Shown piece after piece: positions 37,837-51,294 of a DNA stretch of 64,000 nucleotides (its first letter is position 1; each line of letters begins with the position of its first letter). The DNA lies in assembly GCA_013399115.1 (NCBI GenBank), contig VXAA01003392.1:300392-364391 (forward strand). Reading direction: 5' to 3'. The notes under the pieces were generated by a model that saw nothing but the letters and a program-made list of their open reading frames with translations, was not told where the DNA came from and made no database searches. The translations under genes were made by a program, and so were the position numbers. The stretch is from Anseranas semipalmata (taxonomy: Eukaryota; Chordata; Aves; Anseriformes; Anseranatidae).

Positions 37837-38911
37837 GTCAGTAAGCATATGCTCTGAGTAGTAATTACTGTGCCCAAAGAGAAGTTTGCCATGCATCCCT
37901 TAAAATTGATTCTTAGGCTTAATCTGTGATCATATATCTTCAGCATAACAGCTGAAGACTTGCACACCTAAACATTAAGTCATATTTCAGTCATATTTAT
38001 TTTCTACCTTTTTTTTTTTTCTCTCTCTCTGTGATGTTTTACTTTATACGCCTCCCAATCCTATAGCAAGCTTTCTGCAGGGTTTGTTTTGTCCACACAC
38101 TTAATCCAATTTCTGTTAAAAGTAATAGTTTTTTGTTCCAAGTTAACAAAATGTAGGTTGCTAACAGAATTGTATTCAGTAACTAGACACTGAGCATATT
38201 AATGATACTGTGCAACTGAGTGTTACTGCTCCCATTTGTGCTAAATATTACACATATCAAATTCTTAGATTCTCTTTTCCATTTGAAACACTATCAAGTT
38301 GCATTTGTGTGTTTCACTGTTAATCAATACTGAGCTAGCCTATCAATTTCTCAATAGATCAGGATTTTCCACTACAGATTAAATATCTTCTGTAAATAAT
38401 TGCATTGTTCACTTTATCTTCACACCCTTTTCTGTTTATGGATGTTACTTAAATGCTAATGAGTCAGGGCTTGGTATTCCCATCCTCCAGAAAATAATGC
38501 AAGCAGGAGAAAACATACTGAAGAAATTTTGCCAATTAATTTGAGTAGTATCTTGCCTACTGAGGAAATCTTGTAAAATCTGGAAATGAACCCAGTTGCA
38601 GGTAGCCATATGTCCATTTTGTAGATTTATACTTCACTGAAAAGAGCAAGCTCTTTTCCTTAGTGGCATGCATTCCTCAAATGATACAATGACACTGAAG
38701 CAGTGTCCTCTTCCATACACCCCCTCTTTTTTCTAGAAAGTAGAGGTGTCAGTCTGCATGTCATATTCAGGTGTGTGTGAACATATGACATAGCCATGAA
38801 GGGCAGCTAATCCTACCGAAACGGGTAGCAAAATTAAAATGGAAATATATATATATTTTAATAAGATAGTTTAATGGAGGAATACCAGCTTTTTGCATTG
38901 AACTGCACTGG

Positions 38912-38964
38912 TTTTTATGATACTTGTAGTGATATAAGTTTCTCAGCATGGAAAAGAGAGCAAG
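38912..38964. repeat. Source copy of a 53-bp perfect inverted duplication
   Basis: This 53-bp segment is identical, in reverse complement, to 41391-41443. Here it lies in ordinary AT-rich sequence with no flanking direct repeats, so I take it as the original copy. Confidence 0.85.
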
Positions 38965-39299
38965 TACAAGAGCACCTAAAACAGTAGTTAAGCTGATAAC
39001 TGTATCTATCACTCACCTCTGATGCGGACACTCAAGTTCAAATCTCTGATCCATCGTTATTCCAAGAGAGCTGGTTACCCAAAACACTGTTTTTCTCTGG
39101 ACCAAGGTTTATGTATAGTTATATAAATGTATTGAAATAGTTTCAAAAACACTTAAAACCAAAAGCATTACAAGCATTGTTGTCAAGACACTTGCTTGGA
39201 AAACAAGACAAAGGTGAAAGGGGACTTGAATCCTCCCATCATAATCCATCAGTCTTGAGTTCCACATTCAGTTCTTTCCTTTTCAAAGAAGCAGAAACA

Positions 39300-39350
39300 C
39301 CCCCCCCCCAAAACAAACAAACAAACAAACAAACAAAAAAAAACACAGAA
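39300..39350. repeat. C10 then (CAAA)n microsatellite
   Basis: Ten C followed by (CAAA) repeats and an A-rich tail that continues irregularly to about 39410. Open frames on both strands here are simple-sequence artefacts. Confidence 0.9.
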
Positions 39351-40017
39351 AACCACACCAAAACAAAAAACAACAAGCAAACAAGAACAAAAGCCAAAAC
39401 TTCAGAACAAATCTTAGTTTAAGTTTCACATAAAAAAGTGGATTATCAAAAACTCCGAAAGGGCAAGTCAAACACTTTACTGGATTGTAAAGGCAATATG
39501 TTGCAAAGTAAGGGAGTGTTCTGTTTGTGCTATGTTGAATCCTCTCTAAATGACATTTCTCAACTACATTATTTTTGTCTGAAAGCTTCTGAATGAGTAA
39601 GATGTGTTAGAGCTTTCATGATAGTTTCAGAAGTGTTGGCACTGTTCGAATTGGACTTGTAGTTTTCTTTTCTTTGCAGCATAGACTTCGAAGAAGTACA
39701 GAACCGAAATTCTCAAAGTATTATATCTTTATTTTTATAGACTTAGCAAGAACTTCACAATTATACTTGTATCAGTTGTAGGTTTGATTTGTTTAAGCAC
39801 TGAACAAAACTTAAAAGTGTTCTCTTTTCAAATGGATATCATCAGTCCATTCTTGTCCATGGTGAGGTTTTATATTTGTATAGTAACTTTTATCAGCTGA
39901 AATATTCCTGTTCATATATGGCTTCTAGCTGAACTGTTTTGAGGAAAAATATGTTTACTAAAATATAGAATTATTGAAATATGATGATTTAGAGCAGAGA
40001 GGTCTATCAAGTGTCTT

Positions 40018-40245
40018 TATTTTCTTTATCTCCCTTTCCCCTGCATGTTTTCTCTCTTCCCCTGTCTCTCTCTCCCTGTCTTTCCCACTCTCCCCTTACA
40101 CTGGTGTGTGTCTGTCTCCATCCATCCATCCATCCATCCATCCCCCACCCATGTCTCTCTCTCCAACTCTCTCTTCCCCCACAATGCATCTCTCTCCCTC
40201 TCTCCCCATCCATCTCTCTCTGCCTCTCCTTTTCTCTCTCTACTG
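40018..40245 (+). repeat. Long polypyrimidine tract with (CCAT)n
   Basis: About 225 bp that is almost all C and T on the plus strand, made of CTCTCT and CCCT runs with (CCAT) units at 40117-40142. All three plus-strand frames are open across it, which is a composition effect. Polypurine/polypyrimidine DNA of this length may form triplex structures. Confidence 0.9.
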
Positions 40246-41367
40246 GTTTAAATCATAAAGAGAATCACCTGAAACAAAAGAATACAAGAAAACAAATCAG
40301 GAAACATTGTTTGTTGAGCTCGAAATAGTTAGGTGGAAGGATGTAGTGACAAAGAGTAGTAGTCTGAAAAGAGCAGTTAGTGTTTTTGTTTAGAAAAAAA
40401 AAATTGGTATTCCTCCCTGAGGATGAGCCAATGACAAGTATGTTCAGACTAAGATAGGCCGAAGTCACCCATAATCCCATCTAACATTGAAAAGAAAGGG
40501 AGTGAAATAGAGGAAAAGACATGTTTTACTTAGACTGTGGAAATACGCTGGTGTTGTATGCTTTTTTTCTAGGAACTGTGATTGTAATACTAAGAATAAC
40601 AAATATCCTAAAGAGTTGCTGGAATATTTGACTGATTATACTTAAGTTCATAAGGGAATAAAAGCCTGTGGAGAAATATCTGATAGGAACATGAAGTACT
40701 TCAGATATTTAAGAAAAGAGCTTAAGATCAGAATGTCTGATATATTTTCAGAGATAATGTAGATGACAGCTACAACTGAAATTAAAAAAAAAAGTGTGAC
40801 TAGGGATTACTGGCAGTAAAGACGAAAAAAGTTTTGAATTCACAAGCATTTAATTGACTTTGGTGATATTACTAGATTGTGTTGGATGGGTATCATGTTC
40901 AGAATGTCTTTCTTTTTAATGTATTGTAAACAAAAGTATTTACACTAAAGCACACTCAAGTGCTTCAGATTTACAATTAGTGCTGCTTTGGAATAAGCAT
41001 GAAGAATAAGACAGTTAAAGTAAGGGTTTGTATAGAAAAGCAAAAAGAGTGTGGAAAAGAACAGTGATTGATTAATTTAGTGGTTTATAACAAATGGGGA
41101 GGGGTGATTCTGTTAACTGAAACAGATCTATGGATAAGCATATTCTATTTAGAAGAGATATAAAGAGAAGATATGGAAAGACAGATCTTTACACTCAGTT
41201 TGCAAATTATCCTGACAAAGAGATAATTCACGTAATAGGTAAAAGAGCTGGCTTGCAAAGAACAAGGTAATGTATTTCTGCGCTCTACTTCCTAAGCCTG
41301 TCTGTTTCAGAAAGATCTTAATTTCAGGTATGGAACCACAGAAGGTGAGAGAGAACATTTAAGGTCT

Positions 41368-41460
41368 CTTAGAGCCCAAAGCTGTGAAAACTTGCTCTCT
41401 TTTCCATGCTGAGAAACTTATATCACTACAAGTATCATAAAAAGCTTAGAGCCCAAAGCT
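41368..41460. repeat. Templated insertion: 53-bp inverted copy between 16-bp direct repeats
   Basis: The 16-bp sequence cttagagcccaaagct occurs at 41368-41383 and 41445-41460. Between them lie 61 bp: seven bases gtgaaaa, a 53-bp block (41391-41443) that is the exact reverse complement of 38912-38964, and one G. The arrangement looks like a target-site duplication around a copied fragment, either from RNA-templated insertion or from break repair using a nearby template. The copy ends in five A on the plus strand, but those bases are present in the source too, so they are not an added poly(A) tail. Confidence 0.8.
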
Positions 41461-42413
41461 CTAAGAACTGGGAAGCATGGTGAAGTAACACTCACCTATT
41501 TTATCTGTGGATGACTTACCTGTGGCAGTGTCAACACATACAGCCAGCTAATAATCTATAGATGGCTCTGCTTAGATTTACATACCTGGAGGAATGATAC
41601 TCAGCTTAAATCTACCCAGAGCAAGCTTGGGTCTAGCAGGACTTATCAGCTCACATTCATGGCATGAAAATATGGCTACGGTTCTTCCAGACCTTAGCCG
41701 GCTTTGGAAGCATTATAACTGCAGACGGTTGGCTAGGGAGCACAGCTAGATCCCAACTACCTTTATGAGGACAGGTCCTATGTCTCTGTACTCATGTTTA
41801 TCTCCAGATAGTCTGCCCATGAACTGTAGCATGTGGACCATATGTTGACTGTATGTTGTATGTACCACTGAATGTTAGACATTATTGCATGGTATTCTTC
41901 AGATAAAATTTTCTCCTCTTTCAGGGCACAAGATGGATGGTGTTCACTTAGTAAGTTGCTATTTAGTATTTAATTTCCTCATTGTTAGTGTGGTCTTATG
42001 CCTTTAGCGCACATTATGCGGATGTTTCTATGAAGAGAATTATTTTCCTTACATCCTTCTCAGTAGAGTTTTGCAAACATACTGCATTTATTTTCAAAAC
42101 AACTCTGTTTTATGACAGGGTATTATTACTTCATTTTACAAATGGATATGTGAAGCCATGAGACATTAAGTTTTACATTACTAGATAATTTTAGATGTGT
42201 AGTTCAAAGCACCTAAAACCTTATTTCTGATTTTGCAGAATATTTGTTGTTGCATACCATCTAAGAGTGCAAAGTACAGCCCTGACTGCCAGGGCAACTG
42301 CCAATAGTCAGCACCTTTACAGTCAAAACTCAGGATGTGAAGCTGGGCACCCTGAAAGTCACATGCTTCATGATCATTTTTGCTAAGTTAGATTGAAGAG
42401 ACTTTCCTACTGT

Positions 42414-42440
42414 CAAACAAACAAACAAACAAAAACAAAC
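42414..42440. repeat. (CAAA)n microsatellite
   Basis: About six CAAA units with one interrupted unit. Confidence 0.9.
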
Positions 42441-45400
42441 CCTCTGTGGTAGAAGAAGTCTACATCTGTAGGACAACATTGCATACTGCCCTGTCTATGA
42501 ATTTCTTCTTTTTCTACTTGAAGTCCTCTTGTTCATTCAGAATATCCTTCTCTTTCTGATGACTTCACATTCAACAGGTTCTGTTACTACATAGTAATGA
42601 CCTACCTTCACAGAGCAGGTAGCATACACAGGCTGAGGCAGGTTTACTGAGGCAAAAATAACATGGAATTAATAGATCATGGAATCAAAGATTATACATG
42701 CCTAAGCAGGAGCTCAATTAATATTGTAAAGTCGTATTTGTGCTATTAAATTTTCAGTGTGACTTATGTTCTTTTGAAATAATTGTATTTATGTAATTTC
42801 CCCCTTTTTTTTTTTTTGAAAACACAAACAGATAGAATAGAAATTCCATCATGTTTGTGATGTACTCATATACATTAGGCCTGTGCAATTTTTGCATCAC
42901 AGCTGGCCAGCTGCGTAGTAACAGCTTATGGGGATAAGAACATGAGCATGCATGGTCAAAGAAGTCATCTTTCAGGCCAGATCAAGCTTGCAAGCCACTA
43001 ACTACATGGACCTGATATAGGTCAACATCGGAGATGGCATTTTAAGATATGCTGCACAGAACTGTGTACATTAGTGGAATGCTTGGTAGGAGTAGCCAGT
43101 GGTCATATACATTATTATTTTGCCAGAAGGGCTGCTGACATTTGTTCAGTTATTATGGGATTTGCTTTAGGAAAATGTGTTCTAGGAGAGTGTCTTACAA
43201 ATGTTTCTGCTCACTCAGTGGAGGTTCAGTGTCTGTAATCTGCCCAACTGTCTTAGTCTTAGCCTTTACTCCAAACATCTCATGCTTCTTATTACAATAT
43301 TTGTGTCCTTTCACAAGTCTTAGCCTTACCCTGGAGGCTGACACATCCAGTCTTTTCACTCAATTATTTCCATTCTTTTAACTCCTCCTAACCAAATTTC
43401 TGGTCTTGCATGTACCAGTTGAGTCCTCTTTTCTGTCTTCCCACTTAATTTTATTTTAATTTCCTGTGAATTTCCATTCATCTGCTGTCTCACATTTCCT
43501 CCTGTCCTCAAAAGTCCCATATTTTCTCCTATGACTCTAGATCTCCTTTCTTAGAAGTCTTCAGTCTGAGGTAGATGTTTGACACATGAAATTCCAAACC
43601 AAATAAAGCAGTTGTAGTCATAAGCAAAGTAAAACATGATTTTGTACCGGGGAGTGAAGGTAATCTTTAATAATAGGCAGTGTTGCTAGGGCATCTTCTA
43701 AATTTACTATCCATAAAGAAGAAAGATAGTCAGAGAAAGAACATCCCTGGATTAGTACAGAAGACCATGATTTATTTAAATCTGCATGGTAGGATGAACA
43801 AATTCATAGAATGCATTACTGCATGAACTTTAGTGTTTATAAAAAACAATCTGATGATTTTAGTAGAATGAAGGGAATACTGTAATCAAATAGTGTGGAA
43901 ATAGTTTGAGAAATCCTAAAATAATATCATTTATGAAAGTTTCCAAAAAATCATCCATAAAAGTGAATGAAAATTTGTGGATTAAAAACCTGGTTTTTTA
44001 GAAAAAAAAAAAAAAGAATATTAAAGTTACAGAATAATTTTCAGTCCAATGAGACTTGCAAAGAAGAGTTAGGAGCAGCAAAAAAAATGCTAAACATGAT
44101 TTTCAGGGCTAACAGGACTAGGAAGATGCCATGAAATGTGTTGAAAGGGTAGGAAAGGGAATACACACATACATGTAGTGTAATCCTATCCTATGAAATA
44201 TATATATATGTGTCTATGTACATATGTATATATACATAAAAGGAACTATTAAATCTCTCAGTAAATGAAGTTAATTTTATTGGTTTAAGTAGTTACTCTG
44301 GAAAGCGAATGTGAGAATCTTTCATGGCATTAAGCACTATTTTTCTAGAATCCACAATATATGCATGTTACAGGTACTCTGTATTACACTATCACCACTG
44401 TACAGGTGATGTGTTCCAAGTGGAGAACGAGCTCCAATACCCATGTACATTCAGCACATACCAATACCTTTAGAAATGAGTCTTGACTGGGAACAATACA
44501 TTCTCAAAGTATTTGACTGATATATAATGGGGAAAGACCTTGTAAAATTTCTTCAAGAAAATATTCAAATTTTAGAATACTTGATACTTAAGTACTTTTT
44601 TGTTATATTGGCTTGGTGTTTTATTTTATTAAGAGTACTAGCTTGAAAATCTACTCGACATTTGCGACTTCTTATTAAAAAAAGTTAAAGAAAACTAAAG
44701 ATTATTTTCCATACATTTAATACCATATTTTCCTGTAAGTTGACTCTGAATAATAAGAAAAAAGTGTTAATTATCTAGAACCTGGACAGAAAGCATTAAT
44801 GATTCATGAATCATAATTTATGAAAAACTCACTTCCATTTAAAATAGAATTATAAAGTTGGATAATGAAGGCAATACAGAATATGCAACATTTTTATTTT
44901 AAATACGTAATTGGATTTAAGTAAACCAAATGATACTCTGATTTTTAAAACCATAATTATGGAAAAAAAGATTACATTTGCTTGAATATGAATGATTTAA
45001 TGGATTAACGTTTTAGTAGATAAGACTATAAAAATAGAGATAAAAATATCATAAAAATAAAAAAAATTATGAAGAAATAATAATAAAAAAGATTTTAAGT
45101 TTAGTAACTAGAGGGTTATTCTAACAGTAAAACAAACAGGAAGGTGCATTTAAATGTGGTTTACTCCCAAGCTAACCTCAAGAAAGTCTGGTATGAAGGC
45201 TGTCATGTTTCTCCAACCTGTTTGTTTGCCTTTTTCAGTGTCTTGAAATGAGTTGTCACTTGAGGACACACCAAAGTTTGATTCTGCTCAGTATATTCAT
45301 TCTGGAGTAGGAAACCAAGTAAATTAGTCAAATTGACAGATGCTCAAAAACTCAAAAAGATTACAAAATACATTAGAGAAGAGGATTAGACTATGAAGTA

Positions 45401-48400
45401 AAACCTTGATAATCTAGAGGAATGCGTTGAAATCAATAAAATACTTTGCTAATTAAAGAATATTTATAAGAATACAAATAAAATGATAATGGCAGAATAT
45501 AGAAAGAATACTGAGAATGCAGAAGTTGATATCAGATACTTTAAAAAAACTCTCTACATAGATACTTCTGTTCACACTATCAGAAGAATTGAGAGGTCTC
45601 AAGAAAGCTCGGTGCACCTAAATTCTCCAGCAACATACAGTAATAATATTGCTAATCCCAAACAGTTTACAATACAAAGACAAAGCAAAGTCATAGAAAA
45701 AAAGTAACATTTTATCTCAATTTTTCCCCGAGGCTTCAAAAGAAGGGTGTGCCACAACTGGGATTTCTTTTCACATGATTTTGTATGGGTGAGTGGTTCT
45801 TGTCTTTTTACAGTCTGTGTAGAGTTCCTCAGATGTCTGCATTTTGGTATTCAGTTCCTTTCAACTTTAGCTTGTCTACTTTGTCTTATGGTTTTGTGTG
45901 TCTGTTTCTTTTTTTTCTTTTTTCTTTTTTTTTTCCCCAGCTCCCTTGTAGCAGTTGTTGCATCTTGGTATTTGTTTTCCTCCTTTTTGATGTCTCTAAT
46001 AAAAATGGTGTCACTTATACAGTTGGTGCCTGGGAGAAGTTCTGGTGCCTGGCTCATTTTGTGCTGAAACACCCAGAGGAATTCATATGTGGCGGTACCT
46101 GCAGGGATCTGGGGCAAAAGTTGTTGTTTAGCTATGGAGCTGAAACTTGGTTTATAAGAAAGTATCAAGATCTATTCTTGACATCTCAAACAATGAACAT
46201 TTTTTATTCAAATGGTGTATTAAGACTACCGTATTATCACTAGCAATGGGTTGTGAGTTCTCTTCAATGATTTCTTAAACAATTTGAGGTTAAAGCAGAT
46301 CCTCAGATTGCTGAAAGTTTTCTCTTGACTGCTGATCAAATCTGTGCTACTTTAACTTGATAAACTGATACCTTGCATCTACAGATTTGTCATTTTGTTT
46401 TCAGAAGCTGTATCAAACCTAGTGGACTTTCGCTATTGTTATAGGCAGCACCTAACGTTTATTTATAACTCGAGCTTGACATCTAAGTGCCCATATTTTG
46501 AAATAGATCCTTATGGTTTTTACTGGATCTGTGACAACCATCCTCTCTGTCATTCCACACTGAAGATGCAATTTGCAGTGAAGTTACAAATCCACCTTCA
46601 GCTGGAGGTGTTTGAGGCTGAATCTGAGAACTGAAATGGTTTTGTGAACCTCAAGAGGTATAAGTTTCACTTTCAGTAGATCACCAAGGCTACTGAAGCC
46701 AACAGGATTTTAAACACATCTTCAGATAGTTGTGCTGACATTCTGAGAAGAGTACTGTATTATTACATTATTCCATTTCAGGTGTATTAGGTTATTTCCT
46801 ATCAAGGTGTTCATGAACATTTTTAGTGAAGCGCGTGACTGAAAATTCACAGAAAGCCTGACAGACAGTGAATTAGAAATGGCAAGGATTGATGTCAGTA
46901 GAACATCATGCAGTTGACTGATACCAGATTAATCAAACCCATTAAGGCTTAATTTAAATAGATCTAGCATTATCCATCTCCCAAAGTCTTCCACGTGCAT
47001 AGTTTGCCTTCTAAAGTGATTTTGTGATAGTGGTGATCAAAATAAAACAAAACTCTCATTCTTTGTCAGGCTTAAAATTGAAAAAAGTCAGAAGACAGTT
47101 TGAGACTATCATTAATTTCTGATTTACAAATAGATCAACTATCTATTTTTGTTCAGGAATGAGTCTTAATAAGTTTTGAGTAGTTCCTATAAGGATAATA
47201 ATTATTGTTAGTGTTTTTCTTCTAGTTTGTTATTAATACAATATCATACCAAGTCTTATTATCAAGTTATTCTCTATCTTGATCTTTTGCTCTAAAAGCA
47301 TATTTTTAATGGCAGAGTTTTCAATTGAACTTCAATATTAGTCAGTTTTTAGGAAGAAAATGTAAGACTATCCATTAATTTGAACATAACATTAAAAATA
47401 TATTAGTTGATTGTCTATTGCAGAATTCAAGAGAAACCATGAAAGCAAGAATTTAATTAAATCTGAACAAATTTCAGATTTCTGTAGGCATCCAAAATCA
47501 TAGAACAGTACGCACATAAGCATCTGGAAAATGGAAGCTTCTATGAAAAATGATTTATCATGAGGAGAAATGAAGTAGGAGGAAGGGAGTAAAGGTGGAA
47601 AGGATAAAAATACTCAAGTATCTTCCTTAAAAATGTAGATGCTTTTCAGTGTGAGACAGTAAAAGCAGGAAGGGTGTGTTCAGTGAGAAAGAAAGTGTGT
47701 GTATATGTGTGTGGCTAAGTGGGTATCTTACTTGGCAGGGGTTTACCCTGTCTTTGGCAAATCATTTTAATTTAGAAAGAAAACATTTTCCCAAGGCTAT
47801 TAAATTTAGAACGGAATTGTATGGACAGCTGGCTTCAGGATAATTGGTAAATCTGAACTCTGACAGACCAGGCTGACAGCAACGAGAGTATCTGTTGCTT
47901 TAACCCTTTAATCCCAAAGACAAGTGTCTCTGTCCATAGAATTCTGAGTTAACACAGCCCCCATACCTTTTCCCAGCTTTCTCTCATATGCTATTACAGC
48001 ACAGTCTTATTCTTCTCTTAATCTTCTTTCCTTCTGAGAGATGCCAACTGCTTCAGTAAGTGCTCTTCTCGGAAGAAATCTACACAAAGCTCACCTCCTT
48101 TCACTTTTTTCTACTCACTTGGTAAGCAACCTCCTTAATGCTAAGTATTCTGGATCCTTTGACTGTTCTACTCTCTTCCCTTCTGAGATGGCTCTGAGAA
48201 ATGTGTATCCTTTTGTCTTTCCTGCAAGGAGGACCAACAGTAAGGTAACCTGGAATTAGTTGTTGTTTGGGTCTTGAACGATTTTAGATCATATGGAATT
48301 TAGGACAACATTTATTTTATCTTTTCTGATACATTGTAATCTACCACTCTTCAATACAAGAAATGGGTTAGTCATGAAAGTGTGGTGTGTTTCAGAAATA

Positions 48401-48564
48401 GCTTCTGACAGTTACTATAGGCAAAATTGAGATGTTCTAATTTTCCTTTGGTGTGATTCCTAACACATTTTACAAGGGGGAAAAAACCAAACTCCCTGTT
48501 TTCAAATGACTGAGTGTATTTATTCCATCAGATGGAATTTCATGTGTTCCATGAAATTCCCATT

Positions 48565-48722
48565 GCCTCTTGTCATGGGGCACCACTGAGAGGCTCTCTT
48601 CTTTACACCCTCCCGCCAGATCTTTCTTCATAAGCTCCCTAAGCTTTCTCCAGCCTAAATGCTCCCAGATCTCTCAGCCTCTACTCTTATGAAAGATGCT
48701 TCAGTCCCTTAGTTTTAGAAGT
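48565..48722 (-). mobile_element. CR1 LINE fragment
   Basis: The plus strand shows complement CR1 blocks: 'cattgcctcttgtcatg', 'tctttacaccctcccgccag', 'ctttctccagcctaaatgct', 'agatctctcagcctctactc' and 'atgaaagatgcttcagtccc'. A short, moderately diverged internal piece without the terminal repeat. Confidence 0.8.
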
Positions 48723-51294
48723 CAAACAAATGACGTTTTTTTCTCAGTAGCAATTGTAAGTAACTATACTGATGGTTTGGACTAGCATTTGCAAAATCTT
48801 TTTATTTTAATTTCTTTTATCCTGAAAATGTAGTTGTATTTAAATAAACTTTATCCCTTCACATAAAAAGAATTATCAGGAAAGCGTCACTATTTTATAT
48901 AAGTATTAAACAGATATAACTTACCCTCATTTTATGTTTTCATCTTTAAGTAAAAGAAAAAAAAAGAAATAAAAGCAGAACTAATAAAAATAGAAACAAG
49001 TGACTGATGCATGGGGAATTGTTGTTCTCGTATTCCTGAATTATTGACAAAGTAACTTCGCTCATTCAACTTCAAAATATTTTATGTATAATTTATATAT
49101 AATAGGATAGTACCAGATGTTGTAGTAAAAATAATTTCGTATTGCTGTCTTTACAATGCTGAGATATTGATGACAATTTCTATAGTAACTTTGTTGGCCT
49201 TTGTATAATTTCTTATGCAGTTAAAGCTTAGGCTGAGTTCAGTGTAGTGTGACTTCAAATGGGTGCTTTTATGTGGATAAAATCCACAAACGTTCTTTTG
49301 GAGAATATGAAACTTTTTTCTTCTGACATATTAAAAATATGAGTTCTGCTTGATATTTCTCAGTGTCTGGGTATGGAAATGATTTCCAAAGAAGGAAATT
49401 GGCCTTAGGAAGAAGTGTATAATCATACTATACAAATATATCTCTTAGTTACAAAATCTTCCACACTATGTAACATTTAGAAGGTCTTATCCTGTGTTTG
49501 TAGATGTATGTCTTTGCTTATAGCAGTAACTATCTTTAAAATGTTTTAAATTTATAATAAGGTTATGTTATACAGTGTGTGAAGAGATATGTTGTTTCTA
49601 ACTGTGGATTGTATTCATACAGATTATTGTTCTTTTATTTTTTATTTGAGGTCTGTGGGTTGAAGTCTAAGTTTAGGATTATATAGTTCTTTTAATTCAC
49701 AATGAACCACTAGAAAGTGTAAACAAAGATTAACAAAAGAATATGACTTTTATATTATAACTAACTTCAGTTATTATTATTTGTAATCTTGTGGTTGACA
49801 GATACTCTGCGCAGTTGAGTAGGACCACTGCTATTTTTTTCTCTTCTTTCCCTTCCCTTCTTTTGTATCATTGTTCTTCCCCTATTAGCATCCCTTTTCT
49901 TCTTCTTTTCTCATTACACAGACAACACCCAAGCTCATTTATGAGGGTTTGACTTCTATTCTATTTTCTCATTCCTCAAGCACTTGAAAATTTTATTGCT
50001 CCTGGATTTTGCTCCATGCTTGACTTCTGCACACATAAGTTCATGCAGCTGAAACCAGAACTCTTTGACCAGCAGTGTAATTCATGACATCCACCACGTA
50101 CAAGCATAAAGAAGGTGGTACAGCCAACTAACAAATCTTCAGGTTCTTTTCATGCCTGTAATTATAGGATTGAACTCACAGGAGCTCAATTCACATAGTT
50201 TGAATTTCTGATTTCATTCTTCCTTTTTCGTGTTTTGTCAAGCAAAACAATGATTGATGCTTATTTTCTACTTTATTTTTAATATATGACATATTGCAGT
50301 TACCTTTTTATAGGTATTTTAGTTTATGCCCATTATGTACTTACTAGGGCTCCAAGTCGTCAGAAGAGAAGGGAGAACTGTAAAAGTTTCAGCCCTTTCT
50401 CTCTGCTAGATCCCTTTCTTTGGAACCAAGTAGTGACACTTTTGTGAAATCTTCACAGCCAGGGAAGAAGAAATCAAGAGTCTTTAGGTATTTCCAATGT
50501 GCACTGAGGTCAGGACAGTGATCACATCTTCTGTCAGATACTTTGAGTTGTTCCAGCATGTAGAGGATATTGGAGAAAAGCAGAAAGAATCCTGGACTTA
50601 AAATAGTCAGTCTTGGTGCCAAGGCTGATGGTGTTGTCCAGCTGTGCCCAAAAAAGAGGTACTTCCGTCTTCTAGTTTTTGATGCCAGAAATGTTAACAC
50701 TGGAGTTTTTCAAGGAATTATGATACTAAATGTCCAGTCCCCTAGGTTAAATCTGCCATGAATGATGACTTGCCTCAGTAATTACAAAGTCAACAATCGA
50801 AAGACTATAAGCACAAGGAAAATGCCATATCAAGGAGGCCTCAGATCTCTGCAACATTGCTTTTTAGTGCATGGGGTCAGGTTTCTGTCTCACCTTTTCA
50901 GGAAAATACTGTTCTGTGCTACAAACTCTGCTGGCAGTTTGGCTACATGAAGAAACACACTGCAGAATATGATTCCCATGTGGTTCTATGCAGACAAACT
51001 GCCAACAATATTTGAAGCATGAAGTACTGCTATATGTCTACTACACTAACAAAGTGCCATTTTTTTTTTTCATGAACAGGGAGAAATAATCATATAATTC
51101 ACTTTTAATTCATCAAGGTTATGTTTAGAATAGGGTGTCTCTACTTTTGTTGCATAACTTCGTACTGAACATGACTGGCATTGGTTAAAACATCCACTTT
51201 CATCTCTCCTTCCAATGCCACTATTGCACAGAACCATTCCCATTTTCTTATAGTCTTGGGTAAAAGTGGCCAAGAAATCGATGCCCTTTTTTTC

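Larger units (their letters stand above)
29841..38911. other. Intron 1, second stretch
   Basis: AT-rich DNA without genes. Contains short tandem duplications (30097-30128, 30809-30830, 35409-35432), an ancient CR1 3' fragment (32375-32715), an A/C-rich stretch at 34207-34250, and a 33-base assembly gap beside a long T tract at 37762-37836. Confidence 0.5.
41461..51294. other. Intron 1, third stretch
   Basis: Mostly very AT-rich. Contents seen: (CAAA)n at 42414-42440, alternating AT/GT near 44197-44237, an A-rich block around 45030-45090, a T-rich stretch at about 45905-45937, and a CR1 fragment at 48565-48722. Open frames of up to 152 codons (45785-46243) have no support. Confidence 0.45.

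Noticed and set aside
40011..40328. Overlapping frames of 68-105 codons rich in Ser/Pro/Leu
   Set aside because: Artefact of the polypyrimidine tract.
45785..46243. 152-codon open frame with a hydrophobic stretch
   Set aside because: It runs through a T-rich tract that encodes Phe/Leu by composition; the overlapping frames on both strands look equally open.
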